Assembly: GCA_021780755.1 (NCBI GenBank)
Contig: JAJXYF010000034.1
Span: 33,483 to 97,482 of the forward strand
Source: Deltaproteobacteria bacterium
GTDB taxonomy: Bacteria; Desulfobacterota; Binatia; Binatales; Binataceae
Direction of reading: 5' to 3'
Length of the DNA stretch: 64,000 nt
In this document: positions 8,332 to 17,272 of the stretch, piece after piece
How the letters are laid out: each line of letters begins with the position of its first letter
Position numbering within the stretch: the stretch's first letter is position 1
Program-made: the position numbers and the translations under genes
The notes under the pieces: model-generated
Databases searched by the model: none
The model's input: only the letters and a program-made list of their open reading frames with translations
What the model was told of the DNA's origin: nothing

Positions 8332-9297
8332 ATGCGGGTTCTGATTACGGGCGGCGCGGGCTTTCTCGGCTCCCATCTCTCCGACGCGTTTATCGCGCGC
8401 GGCGACGAAGTCTTCGTGCTCGACACCGGCTCCATCGTCAAGGTGCGCCATCTGCTGAGCGAGCCGCGTTTCCATTATGTTCACGACTCGATCTTCAACC
8501 TCGAACTGATCGACGGACTGGTCGCGAAGGTCGATCTGATTTACCACCTGGCGGCAGTCGTCGGCGTCGAGCACTACGTCGGCGATCCCTACGAGACGCT
8601 CAATGTTAACGTCAACGGTACGCAAAACATCCTCAAGGCGGCCTACAAGTACAGCAAGAAGGTGGTCTTCAGCTCGACTTCCGAAGTTTACGGGCGCAAC
8701 CCCAAGGTCCCGTGGAAGGAGGACGACGATCGCGTGCTCGGCGCCACCACCATCGATCGCTGGTGCTACTCGACCTCCAAAGCGGTCGGCGAACATTTCT
8801 GCTTCGCTTACCACAAGCTCGGGATGCCGGTGACGGTCGTGCGCTTCTTCAACATCTACGGCCCGCGCCTCGACCGCGTTGACGTCGGCCGCCTCTTTAC
8901 GATCTTCATGGGACAGTTGCTCCGCGGCGCCGACTTGACCGTCATCGGCGACGGTTCCCAGACCCGCTGCTTCACCTACGTGACCGACGCCGTCGAGGCG
9001 ACCGTGCAGGCCGGATTGAACCCGAAGGCCGACGGACAGGCGATCAATATCGGCGTGGACGTCGAGACCTCGGTGCTCGAATTCGCCAAGCTGATGCTCG
9101 AGCTCTTCGGACCAACCAAATCGAAAATCAAGTTCGTCTCGCAGGAAGAGGTTTACGGCAACAGCTACGAGGACATCCCGCGGCGCGTGCCCGACAATAC
9201 CAGGATGCGCCAACTCCTCGGCGTCGAGCCCCGCATTTCGCTGCGCGAGGGCACCCGCATGTCGATGGAATGGTTCCGCAAGGAAGCCCAGTCATAG
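8332..9297 (+). CDS. NAD-dependent epimerase/dehydratase, ArnA dehydrogenase-like
   Basis: The protein has 321 residues and an extended-SDR fold: MRVLITGGAGFLGSHL binds NAD, VFSSTSEVYG carries the catalytic Ser/Thr, and CYSTSKAVGE holds YxxxK. It most likely oxidises and decarboxylates UDP-glucuronate to the 4-keto pentose used in Ara4N synthesis. SSTSEVYG and GPRLD match both ArnA and UDP-xylose synthase families, so a UDP-glucuronate decarboxylase or 4-epimerase is an alternative. GGAGGT 6 nt before the ATG supports the start. It follows the formyltransferase by 11 bp, so the two fused ArnA domains of E. coli are separate neighbouring genes here. Confidence 0.82.
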   Translation: MRVLITGGAGFLGSHLSDAFIARGDEVFVLDTGSIVKVRHLLSEPRFHYVHDSIFNLELIDGLVAKVDLIYHLAAVVGVEHYVGDPYETLNVNVNGTQNILKAAYKYSKKVVFSSTSEVYGRNPKVPWKEDDDRVLGATTIDRWCYSTSKAVGEHFCFAYHKLGMPVTVVRFFNIYGPRLDRVDVGRLFTIFMGQLLRGADLTVIGDGSQTRCFTYVTDAVEATVQAGLNPKADGQAINIGVDVETSVLEFAKLMLELFGPTKSKIKFVSQEEVYGNSYEDIPRRVPDNTRMRQLLGVEPRISLREGTRMSMEWFRKEAQS

Positions 9298-9409
9298 GTG
9301 CCGCCTCGACCCATCCGTGCGTTTGCGGGTGACCGCGAATCGCTCGCGCTCTCCGTTCCCGCGAGACGTGGCCGCCGACCGGTGAATCGCGCGCCTCAAT
9401 CGGTGAAAA

Positions 9410-10348
9410 ATGGAAGTTGCGCTCAAGGTTGACGTCGATACGCATCAGGGACTCGGCGAGGGCGTGCCGCGGCTGGCGCGTGCGCTGACCGAGGCCGGCG
9501 TCACCGCGACATTTTTTGTCGCGATGGGTCCCGACAATTCGGGCCGCGCGATCGTTCGCGTACTCAGGAATCCCGGCTTTCTCAAGAAGATGCGCCGCAC
9601 CCGCGCGGTCGCGATGTACGGGCTGCGCACCATCCTCTCTGGCACTTTGCTGCCCGCGCGGGCGATCGCGCTCGCCTTTCCCGACCTGATTCGCGCGCTC
9701 GCACGCTCCGGTTTCGAGGTCGGCGTCCACGGCTACGATCACGTGCTGTGGCAGGATCGCCTCGACGAGATCGGCACCGATAGAATCCGCGGCGAGCTCG
9801 ACGAGGCGTTCGAGGCCTTTCGCGCCGTGATGGGTGAACGCTCGCGATGCTTCGCCGCGCCCGGATGGCGCACCTCCGCGGCCGCGCTCGCGACGCTCGA
9901 CGCGCTCGGCCTCGATTACCGCAGCGACACCCGCGGCACCGCCCCCTATCGATGCGCGATCGGTGGCGCCACCTTCGCGACGCCCGAAATTCCGACCACC
10001 CTGCCGACCATGGACGAAGTGATGGGGCCCGAACTCGCCGACCGCCACGCCATCGTGCGTTTCTATCTCGAGCGCGTCAGCGCGACCGCGCTCAATGTCC
10101 ATACGATTCACGCCGAGACCGAAGGGATGGGTCAGCTCGAAACTTTCGTCGCGCTGGTCCACGCCCTCAAGGACCGCGGCGCCCGCTTCGTGCGGCTCGG
10201 TGACATAGCGGCGGCGCTCGATCGCGCCGCGCTGCCGGTATGCGAGGTCGTACGCGCGACGCTCCCCGGTCGGGCCGGATGGATTTCGGCGCAGGGCCCA
10301 TTGCGTGCCGCGACCCCGCCGCCCGCCACCACCCCCGCCGGTCTGTAA
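9410..10348 (+). CDS. arnD: ArnD-type polysaccharide deacetylase (deformylase)
   Basis: The protein has 312 residues and a NodB-like fold. VDVDTHQGLGEGVPRL gives the metal-binding Asp region, VGVHGYDHVLWQDRL the His-x-x-x-His-type motif, and CFAAPGWRTSAAAL and IHAETEGM the later motifs typical of ArnD. ArnD removes the formyl group from the undecaprenyl-linked Ara4-formyl-N. The gene follows the dehydrogenase by 112 bp with a weak ribosome site. Together with arnC and the two ArnA parts it would make lipid-linked Ara4N, which lowers lipid A charge and gives cationic peptide tolerance. The aminotransferase ArnB and transferase ArnT are not in this window. Confidence 0.82.
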   Translation: MEVALKVDVDTHQGLGEGVPRLARALTEAGVTATFFVAMGPDNSGRAIVRVLRNPGFLKKMRRTRAVAMYGLRTILSGTLLPARAIALAFPDLIRALARSGFEVGVHGYDHVLWQDRLDEIGTDRIRGELDEAFEAFRAVMGERSRCFAAPGWRTSAAALATLDALGLDYRSDTRGTAPYRCAIGGATFATPEIPTTLPTMDEVMGPELADRHAIVRFYLERVSATALNVHTIHAETEGMGQLETFVALVHALKDRGARFVRLGDIAAALDRAALPVCEVVRATLPGRAGWISAQGPLRAATPPPATTPAGL

Positions 10349-10415
10349 GGCCGCCGCGATTTCGTGGTAGCTTGGCCCAACTATTCTTGAAAGTCCCGTT
10401 CGAGGAGACACCCGC

Positions 10416-11609
10416 ATGCCCGCAGCGCATCAGATCGCCGACAGTCCACGCGAGCTTGGCCTCGATCCTGCCAAGGTCGAGGAGTTGTTCAAGCGCGCCG
10501 AGCGCGAAGTCACCGAGGGCCTGCTGCCGTCGTGCCAGATCGCGATCGCGCGCAACGGCAAGGTCGGCGCGATGAAGACCTTTGGCCGTGCGGGGCAGGG
10601 CGGCGCCGATATGCCCGCGACCGACCACACGCTCTACTGTGTCTTCTCGTGCACCAAGGCGATCATGTCCTCGGCGATCTGGATTCTGCTGAGCGAGGGC
10701 AAGCTCGATATCAGTGAGCGCGCGGCGGACATCGTCCCCGAGTTCGGCAGCAACGGCAAGGAAGCGATTACAGTTGAGCAACTTTTGCTACATGTAGGCG
10801 GCTTTCCTAATGCGCCGTTTCCGCAGCCCGATTGGATGAGTCACGAAAAACGCCTCGAGCGCTTCAAGTCCTGGCGGCTCGAATTCCCCGTCGGCCAGCG
10901 CTTCATCTACCATCCGACCTCCGGCTTCTGGGTGCTCGGTGAGATTATCGAACGCCGCACCGGCCAGGATTTTCGCGAGTTCGTCCGCGACCGCATCGCG
11001 CAGCCGCTCGGCTTGCCGGGATTACGCGTGGGACTCCCGCGTGCGGAACACGGCCGCGTCGCCGACCTGGTCTGGGTCGGACAAAATCTGACGCCCGCGG
11101 ACTACCTGAAGATGGGCGTGCCCGCGCCGCCCGCAACCGAAGTCACTGAGGACGCGATCCTCGGCTTCAACACCGCGGTGGTGCGCGAGTCCGGCGTGCC
11201 CGGCGGCGGCGGTATCATGACGGCGGCCGACCTCGCGTTGTTCTACCAGGGGCTGTTGCACAATCCGCCGGTCGCCGATGGCACAGCAATCTGGCAGCCG
11301 GCGACGCTCAAAGAAGCGCTGCGCCCGCGCTCGGGCGATTACTTCGATCCGATCTTCAAGTACAAGTGCAATCGCGCGCTCGGCGTGGTGGTGGCCGGCG
11401 ACGACGGCATGGCGAACTATCGCGGCTTCGGCAAAACCAATTCGCCGATGGCGTTTGGCCACGGTGGCGCGGGCGGTCAAATCGGCTGGGCCGATCCGGC
11501 CACCGGCATCTCGCTCGGTTACTGCACCAACGGTTTCGACCGCAATGAAATCCGGCAGGGCCGCCGTGGCGTCGCGCTTTCGAGCATGGCCGCGGTCTGC
11601 GCCACCTGA
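10416..11609 (+). CDS. Beta-lactamase-fold serine hydrolase
   Basis: The protein has 397 residues of the class C beta-lactamase/EstB esterase superfamily. The Ser-x-x-Lys motif is FSCTKAIMSSA near residue 77. A Tyr at FIYHPTSGFWVLGE stands where the Tyr-x-Asn motif is expected, with Pro replacing Asn. FGHGGAGGQIGWADP near the C-terminus replaces the Lys-Thr-Gly motif with His-Gly-Gly, usual for esterase-like members. No signal peptide is seen, so it is probably cytosolic and an esterase or amidase rather than an antibiotic resistance enzyme. GAGGAG lies 9 nt before the ATG. It stands alone, convergent with purA. Confidence 0.85.
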   Translation: MPAAHQIADSPRELGLDPAKVEELFKRAEREVTEGLLPSCQIAIARNGKVGAMKTFGRAGQGGADMPATDHTLYCVFSCTKAIMSSAIWILLSEGKLDISERAADIVPEFGSNGKEAITVEQLLLHVGGFPNAPFPQPDWMSHEKRLERFKSWRLEFPVGQRFIYHPTSGFWVLGEIIERRTGQDFREFVRDRIAQPLGLPGLRVGLPRAEHGRVADLVWVGQNLTPADYLKMGVPAPPATEVTEDAILGFNTAVVRESGVPGGGGIMTAADLALFYQGLLHNPPVADGTAIWQPATLKEALRPRSGDYFDPIFKYKCNRALGVVVAGDDGMANYRGFGKTNSPMAFGHGGAGGQIGWADPATGISLGYCTNGFDRNEIRQGRRGVALSSMAAVCAT

Positions 11610-11640
11610 CCCAGGAGCGACGCATCGTGCATGATTGAGC

Positions 11641-12936
11641 CTACGCCCGGAATGGGTTCTCGATCACGATCGTCGCCTCGCGCGCCGCGCCGACGCCCAC
11701 CATCGCCAGCTTCACGCCGCTTAACTCGCTGACCCGATTGAGGTAGCGCCGCGCGCTCGCCGGCAATTCCGCCAAGCTGCGCGTCTGCGTGATGTCCTCG
11801 CGCCAACCGGGTAACTCCTCGTATATCGGCTTCACCTTTTCGAGCAGATGACGCCCCGGCGGAATCTCGCTGTAGCGCCTGCCCCGCAGTTCGTACGCGA
11901 CGCAGATTTTCAGTGGGTCGATGCCGGTCAGCACGTCGAGCTTGGTCAGCGCCAACCCCCACATGCCGTTGAGCCGCGCCGCATGCCGCGCGAGCACCGT
12001 GTCGTACCAGCCGATCCGCCGCGGACGCCCGGTCGCGCTGCCGAACTCGTCGCCCTCGACGCGCAGGGTCTCCGCGAGCTTGCCCTTCATTTCGCTCGGA
12101 AACGGCCCGCCGCCGACCCGCGTGGTGTACGCCTTGGTGATGCCCAGCACGCAATCGAGCTTGCCCGGCGCCACGCCCGCGCCGCCAAAGACCGCGCTCG
12201 CGCCGCAATTCGACGATGTCACGTAGGGATAGGTGCCGTGGTCGATATCGAGCATCACGCCGTGCGCGCCCTCGAACAGCACGCGCTGGCCCGCCGCGAT
12301 CGCTTCCGCCAGCAGCACCGAGGTGTCGCCGAGGTAGCGCGTCAGGCGCGTGCGCACCTTGCGCATCTGCTCGACGATTTCCGCGGCGCTGACCGGCTTC
12401 GCCTTGAGCACCAGCTTGAGGTAGAGATTTTTCTCGCGAACATTGCGCTCGAGTTTTTCCTTGAACGCCGCGAAGTTCGAGAGGTCGTCGAAGCGCAGGC
12501 CCATCCGCGACATCTTGTCTTCGTAGGCCGGTCCGATGCCGAAGCCGGTGGTGCCGATCGCGCTCTTGCCCAGGCGCGCCTCGCGCGCGCGATCGATCGC
12601 GCGATGGTACGGCATCACCATGTGCGCGTCGTAGCTGAGCCGCAGCAACCCGTCGTCCTTGAGATGATTGCGCCGCTTGAGCTCGTCGATCTCCCCGATC
12701 AGCGCGATTGGATCGACCACCGTGCCGTTCCCGATCACGCAGACCTTGCCCGCGTGCAGCGCGCCCGCCGGCACCAGCCGCAGGATGAATTTCTCGCCAT
12801 TGACGACCAGCGTATGCGCCGCGTTGTTGCCGCCCTGAAAACGCACGATCACGTCGGCGTCAGCGGCCAGCAGGTCAACGATCTTGCCTTTGCCTTCGTC
12901 GCCCCATTGCGAGCCGACCACAGCGACAGTTTTCAT
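11641..12936 (-). CDS. purA: Adenylosuccinate synthetase
   Basis: The protein has 431 residues, the usual length. It makes adenylosuccinate from IMP, aspartate and GTP, the first committed step to AMP. VVGSQWGDEGKGKIVDLLA near the N-terminus is the GTP-binding and catalytic loop, and FQGGNNAAHTLV the IMP-binding block; GTTGFGIGPAYEDK and GPFPSEM are further hallmarks. The ATG at 12936 starts MKTVAVVGSQ, standard for PurA; an ATG nine codons upstream lacks conservation. No strong ribosome site is visible. The serA gene lies 85 bp upstream on the same strand. Confidence 0.97.
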   Translation of the reverse strand: MKTVAVVGSQWGDEGKGKIVDLLAADADVIVRFQGGNNAAHTLVVNGEKFILRLVPAGALHAGKVCVIGNGTVVDPIALIGEIDELKRRNHLKDDGLLRLSYDAHMVMPYHRAIDRAREARLGKSAIGTTGFGIGPAYEDKMSRMGLRFDDLSNFAAFKEKLERNVREKNLYLKLVLKAKPVSAAEIVEQMRKVRTRLTRYLGDTSVLLAEAIAAGQRVLFEGAHGVMLDIDHGTYPYVTSSNCGASAVFGGAGVAPGKLDCVLGITKAYTTRVGGGPFPSEMKGKLAETLRVEGDEFGSATGRPRRIGWYDTVLARHAARLNGMWGLALTKLDVLTGIDPLKICVAYELRGRRYSEIPPGRHLLEKVKPIYEELPGWREDITQTRSLAELPASARRYLNRVSELSGVKLAMVGVGAAREATIVIENPFRA

Positions 12937-13021
12937 TGCGGGTGTCCATCGCGGTCCGGCCACTCGGCGGACCGCATTCGGCCGCGCGCACGATGAGCTT
13001 CGATCATCCGGCGGCGGCGTT

Positions 13022-14617
13022 TCAAAGTTTTATCTGGGACGCGGCGGTGATCGCCGGAATCGTCTTGAGGCGTTCGAGGATCGCCACCGGCACCGGCGCG
13101 TCGATCTCGAACAGGCTGAGCGCCGTTCCGCCGGCGCGATCGCGGCCCAGCTTCAGGCCCGCGATATTGACCCCGGCCTCCCCGAGCATCGTGCCGATCG
13201 CACCGACCACGCCGGGCACGTCGCGATTGTGCAGCATCAGGAAGTAGCCTTCGGGCGCCGCTTCCACCCGATAGCCGTCGATCCGAATCAGCCGCAGCGC
13301 GCGGTTTCCAAACACCGCGCCGGTCACTTCATGCGTGCTGGTGAGCGTGCGCACGGTGATTGTCAGGATGTTGCGATAGTCGGTGGTCTCGCGCGATCGG
13401 ATCTCGGTGATCTTGATCCCGCGGTCGCGCGCCATATAGGGGGCGTTGACGAAATTCAGTTCGTGATCGAGAAATCCGCTCAGCAGCCCCTTCAGCACCG
13501 ACGCGATGATCGGCTCCGCGTTCAGGCCCGCGGCTTCGCCCGCAAAACCCACCGTCACATGGGTCGGCGCTTCGCCGATCAACTGCGCCGCGAGTCGTCC
13601 GAGCTTTTCGCCCAGCATCAGATGCGGCCCGAGCACCTCGAGTTCCTGCACCGACAGCGCCGGGATATTCACCGCGTGGCGAATCGTCCCCTCGATCAGA
13701 AAGTCGGTGACCTGTTGCGCGATATCGACCGCGACCTGCACCTGCGCTTCGTCGGTCGCGGCGCCCAGGTGCGGTACGGCGACGACGTTGGGGTGATGGA
13801 TCAGCGGATGGTCCGCGGGCGGCGGTTCCTGCTCGAAGACATCGAGCGCGGCGCCCGCCACCTTGCCCGCGTTAAGCGCGTCGAGCAGCGCCGCCTCATC
13901 GACGATCCCGCCGCGCGCGCAATTGATTATGCGCACGCCCTTGCGCATCACGTTGAACGCGGCAGCGCCCACGATGCCGCGGGTCTCGTCGGTCAGCGGC
14001 GCGTGCACCGTGATAAAGTCCGATCGCTTGAAGAGTTCGTCGAGGCTCACCAGCTCGATCCCCGCCCGCGCCGCCGCCTCGGCCGTGAGAATCGGGTCGA
14101 AGCCGATCACCTTCATCTTGAGGCCCGCCGCGCGGTCCGCGACGATCCGCCCGATATTGCCCAGCCCGATCACGCCGAGCGTCTTGTTGCACATCTCGAC
14201 GCCGGTGAATTTACCGCGCTCCCATTTTCCCGCGCGCAGCGCCGCATTCGCCTGCGGTATATGACGCGCCATCGCCATCATCATCGAGATGGTGTGCTCG
14301 GCCGTCGTCACGCTGTTGCCGAGCGGGCTGTTCATCACCACAATTCCGCGCCGCGTCGCCGACTCCAGGTCAACATTGTCCACGCCGACACCCGCGCGCC
14401 CAATCACTTTCAGCGCCGCGGCCGCCTCGATCACTTCACGCGTCACCTTGGTCGCGCTGCGAATCACCAGCGCGTGGTACGGCGCGATGATCGCGGCGAG
14501 TTCCCCCGGCGTCAGGCCGGTCTTTACGTCAACGCTGATCCGTGGAGAGCGCTTGAGCACCTCGATTCCCTGGCCGGCCAGCGAATCGCTCAGCAGGACG
14601 CGGAAGTTGTCCGCCAT
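13022..14617 (-). CDS. serA: D-3-phosphoglycerate dehydrogenase
   Basis: The protein has 531 residues, matching the long SerA type with NAD-binding, intervening (ASB) and C-terminal ACT domains. It oxidises 3-phosphoglycerate, the first step to serine. [17 protein letters not shown] is the Rossmann loop, [14 protein letters not shown] carries the catalytic Arg region, and [13 protein letters not shown] the catalytic His. The ACT end ([20 protein letters not shown]) is the likely serine feedback site. It starts 6 bp after an aminotransferase gene, so the two are one operon. The promoter and possible attenuator in front of the aminotransferase would control both. Confidence 0.96.
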   Translation of the reverse strand: MADNFRVLLSDSLAGQGIEVLKRSPRISVDVKTGLTPGELAAIIAPYHALVIRSATKVTREVIEAAAALKVIGRAGVGVDNVDLESATRRGIVVMNSPLGNSVTTAEHTISMMMAMARHIPQANAALRAGKWERGKFTGVEMCNKTLGVIGLGNIGRIVADRAAGLKMKVIGFDPILTAEAAARAGIELVSLDELFKRSDFITVHAPLTDETRGIVGAAAFNVMRKGVRIINCARGGIVDEAALLDALNAGKVAGAALDVFEQEPPPADHPLIHHPNVVAVPHLGAATDEAQVQVAVDIAQQVTDFLIEGTIRHAVNIPALSVQELEVLGPHLMLGEKLGRLAAQLIGEAPTHVTVGFAGEAAGLNAEPIIASVLKGLLSGFLDHELNFVNAPYMARDRGIKITEIRSRETTDYRNILTITVRTLTSTHEVTGAVFGNRALRLIRIDGYRVEAAPEGYFLMLHNRDVPGVVGAIGTMLGEAGVNIAGLKLGRDRAGGTALSLFEIDAPVPVAILERLKTIPAITAASQIKL

Positions 14618-14623
14618 AATTTT

Positions 14624-15796
14624 TCAGATACTCCGCGCCAGGCGTTCCTGAACCGCCGCCACGCCCGCGCCCATCGCGAATCGATGCCCCAGCCGCGTCA
14701 GCCCGATTTCCAGCGCGCTCACCGCCGCCAGCATGTCCAGCGGTCCAAGGTAACCCATGTGGCCGACTCGCACGAGCTTGCCCTTCATCTGGTCCTGCCC
14801 GCCCTGCACCGAGACGCCGAGATCGTCGCGCATCATCCGCACCAGCTTTGAGCCGTCGAGTCCCGCCGGCGTCAGCAGTCCGGTCACCCCGGGCGCGGGC
14901 GCGTCGGGCGCGATCAGTTTCAAGCCCAGCGGTGAGGCCGCCGCGCGCGTCGCCTCGGCCATCAGCCGATGCCGTGCATAGACCTGCGGCAGCGTCTCCG
15001 CATGAATCAGCTCGAGCGCCTTGGCGAGCCCGAAAATCAGCGAGACCGCAGGCGTCCATGCCGTCAGATGTTCGTCGCGCTGCGCCTTGAGTTCGCGCGG
15101 CAGGTCGAAGTAATAGCGCGGCGTGCGCGTCTTGCCCGCGCGCTCCCACGCCCGCGGCGACAGCGCGATCATCGCCAGCCCCGGCGGCAGCATCAGCGCC
15201 TTCTGGCTGCCGGTCAGGTACGCGTCCACGCCCAAGTCGTCCATCTTCTGCTCGAACACCCCGACCGACGTAATCCCGTCAACGATCAACATCACGTCGC
15301 GTGCCCGGGTCAGCGCACCGATCTCCGCCACCGGATGTATCGCGCAGGTTGACGTCTCGCTCGCCTGGACCAACAGCGCTCGCGCCTCCGGATGCGCGCG
15401 CAGCGCCTCCTCGATCTGCTCGGGACGCACCGCGCGGCCCCATTCGACCGTCACCTCATGGCCGACCATCGCGTTCGCCGCGAGCACTTTGCCCCAGCGC
15501 TCGCCGAACTTGCCGCCGTTGACATAAATCGCATGGTCGCCCGGCCCGAGCAGATTGGTCACCGCCGCTTCCATCGCGCCGGTGCCGCTCGCGGCCAACA
15601 GGATCACTTCCTGTTGCGTGCCGAACAACGGCTGCATCAGCGTTCGCGCATGATCGAGGATCGCGCTGAACTCGCGCGTCCGATGATGAATAATCGGGCG
15701 CGCCATTTCCAGCAGGACTTCCGGCGGCACCGAAACCGGGCCGGGGGTAAATAGGTATTTCTTCAAAGGTGGCACGACTTTGCGGACGCATCCCAT
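14624..15796 (-). CDS. Class V aminotransferase (serine-pyruvate/AGXT type), probable serine pathway enzyme
   Basis: The protein has 390 residues of PLP fold type I, class [20 protein letters not shown] and IHHRTREFS open the domain, [14 protein letters not shown] binds the PLP phosphate, and the PLP Lys lies in [18 protein letters not shown]. The family includes serine-glyoxylate and alanine-glyoxylate aminotransferases. Being 6 bp ahead of serA, and with no classical serC in view, it may act as the phosphoserine aminotransferase, as is thought for some serC-less organisms. That is inference from context. The ATG at 15796 is used; a GTG eight codons on (giving [13 protein letters not shown]) is possible. 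Confidence 0.87.
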   Translation of the reverse strand: MGCVRKVVPPLKKYLFTPGPVSVPPEVLLEMARPIIHHRTREFSAILDHARTLMQPLFGTQQEVILLAASGTGAMEAAVTNLLGPGDHAIYVNGGKFGERWGKVLAANAMVGHEVTVEWGRAVRPEQIEEALRAHPEARALLVQASETSTCAIHPVAEIGALTRARDVMLIVDGITSVGVFEQKMDDLGVDAYLTGSQKALMLPPGLAMIALSPRAWERAGKTRTPRYYFDLPRELKAQRDEHLTAWTPAVSLIFGLAKALELIHAETLPQVYARHRLMAEATRAAASPLGLKLIAPDAPAPGVTGLLTPAGLDGSKLVRMMRDDLGVSVQGGQDQMKGKLVRVGHMGYLGPLDMLAAVSALEIGLTRLGHRFAMGAGVAAVQERLARSI

Positions 15797-15863
15797 CCGT
15801 GGGGGAGCGGCGACGGGATTTTCCTCTGCTCAGGCTATTCGATCAAGGCGGGCCTTAAGTCCC

Positions 15864-15930
15864 AAAAAAAAGCCTGGTGTCCGCCTGCGCGGAACGCCAG
15901 ACCACAATGCGGTGTTAATCGCCCGCTGGC
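15864..15930 (-). terminator. Intrinsic terminator in the leader of the aminotransferase-serA operon (possible attenuator)
   Basis: On the minus strand CTGGCGTTCCGC (15900-15889) pairs with GCGGACACCAG across a 4-nt loop with one bulge, and is followed directly by eight U (15871-15864). It lies about 70 nt upstream of the aminotransferase start and about 40 nt after the predicted transcription start. The 5' arm CTGGC could instead pair with GCCAG at 15930-15926, which would compete with the terminator. This is the layout of a transcription attenuator; the ligand or trigger is unknown. Confidence 0.6.
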
Positions 15931-15945
15931 CCCGTCACCCTAAAT

Positions 15946-15982
15946 TGGATAACCGAGCAACCACCGAGTGTCAAGGTGACAC
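15946..15982 (-). promoter_or_regulatory. Promoter with palindromic operator for the aminotransferase-serA operon
   Basis: On the minus strand a perfect -35 TTGACA (15974-15969) is followed after 17 bp by a poor -10 TATCCA (15951-15946). A palindrome GTGTCA-CCT-TGACAC (15982-15968) overlaps the -35 box and is a likely repressor or activator site. Confidence 0.55.
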
Positions 15983-16063
15983 CCGTGCACCGCGCGGTCG
16001 CGATTTCGCTGCCGCGCGCGTTGAAAGGAATCGCGCACCCATGCTTAAAGTTGTCCTACCGCC

Positions 16064-17098
16064 ATGGCTATCCAATACGAAGTGCGCGACGGCGCGTTGG
16101 TCTGGATCAAAAATCCGGTCACCGGCGTTATCTCCTATGTAGTGGACGTGCGCGGCAAAAGCTTCGCCTTCACCCTCGGCGGACGCCAGGAACTCGATCC
16201 CGAGCCGCCGCCGCTCGACGAAAAGATCCTGACGAACGCGATCCGCGCCTGCCCCTTCTGTCCCGGCAACGAGGCGCAAGCCCCCCCCGAACTGATGCGC
16301 GTGACGCCGGCCGAAATCCCCGGCTGGACCGGCGCCGGCAAGCTCGAGGGCGCCCAGTGGGCGATTCGCGTCTTCAACAATCTCTTCCCGCGCATCCCCG
16401 AGCAACTCACCGGCGGGCGCAACGAGTCTTACGTGGTGGTCGAGGACCCGCGACATTTTCTCGACCATCCGCGCTCGGTCAGCGACCTCACCTTTACCGG
16501 CGCGCTCGGCGAGGAACATTTCTTCCAATTGATCATGACCGACGTCCGCCTGATGCGGCTCGTCTTCGCCAATCCCGCCGTGCATTCGGTCGTGATTCGC
16601 AAGAACCAGGGACGCGAATCCGGCGCCTCGCAACCCCATCCGCATCAGCAGTTGATCGGTTCGCCTGCGCCGCTGCCGGTGATCGAAGCCGAGGCGCTCG
16701 CCGAAGACCGCAATCCCGGCTTCTGGAACGAACTAATCGATTTGGTCGATCGGCTCGGCCTGATGATCGAACGGGCCGACGGCGTCGTCAGCTTCTCGAG
16801 TCCGATCGGCGCCTTCCCGCGCAGCTACGACGTCGTGATGCCGGAATATCGCGGCCTGCTGACCGATCTCTCACCCGACGAATTGCGCCCGTTCGCGCGC
16901 GCCATCTACCGTATCCTGCGGATTCTCGGACCGCTGCCGCTCGACTACGAAATTCATCAAGGCGCTGGGCTGCCGCTCCATGCTCACCTCAACGGGCGGC
17001 TCTATCCGTACTCCAACGTGGCGGGCACGCTGAATTTGCCGAGCGTGCTGCCGCAGAACGTCGCGGCCTTGCGCAAGGCGCTCGCCCGTAGCAACTGA
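16064..17098 (+). CDS. galT: Galactose-1-phosphate uridylyltransferase family protein
   Basis: The protein has 344 residues of the HIT superfamily. The active site is PHPHQQ at residues 191-196, the His-x-His-x-Gln motif whose second His takes the UMP. A zinc-type CPFC lies at 63-66 and a second His segment, LPLHAHLNG, near the end. GalT exchanges UDP-glucose and galactose-1-phosphate. No galK or galE accompanies it, so other nucleotidyl sugar phosphates are possible substrates. The start ATG lacks a clear ribosome site. The gene is divergent from the aminotransferase-serA operon and followed by a very strong hairpin. Confidence 0.85.
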   Translation: MAIQYEVRDGALVWIKNPVTGVISYVVDVRGKSFAFTLGGRQELDPEPPPLDEKILTNAIRACPFCPGNEAQAPPELMRVTPAEIPGWTGAGKLEGAQWAIRVFNNLFPRIPEQLTGGRNESYVVVEDPRHFLDHPRSVSDLTFTGALGEEHFFQLIMTDVRLMRLVFANPAVHSVVIRKNQGRESGASQPHPHQQLIGSPAPLPVIEAEALAEDRNPGFWNELIDLVDRLGLMIERADGVVSFSSPIGAFPRSYDVVMPEYRGLLTDLSPDELRPFARAIYRILRILGPLPLDYEIHQGAGLPLHAHLNGRLYPYSNVAGTLNLPSVLPQNVAALRKALARSN

Positions 17099-17100
17099 CC

Positions 17101-17155
17101 GCTCATGCGACGAAGGGCCAACGCGAATCTCGCGTTGGCCCTTCGTCGCATGAGC
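17101..17155. terminator. 26-bp perfect hairpin between convergent genes
   Basis: The arms 17101-17126 and 17130-17155 are exactly complementary around a 3-nt loop. It begins 2 bp after the galT stop and lies 118 bp from the convergent enoyl-CoA hydratase stop, so it could end both transcripts. No U-tract follows on either side. Confidence 0.7.
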
Positions 17156-17272
17156 ACCCGTGGCGGCTGCCCGCTCGCGCCGCGGGCGCGCCGGCGCGGA
17201 GCAAACCCTCGCCTTAGACTATCACCTTCGCTGATCAACGCCCCCGAGCAACGCGAGCGTCCAACATTGAAA

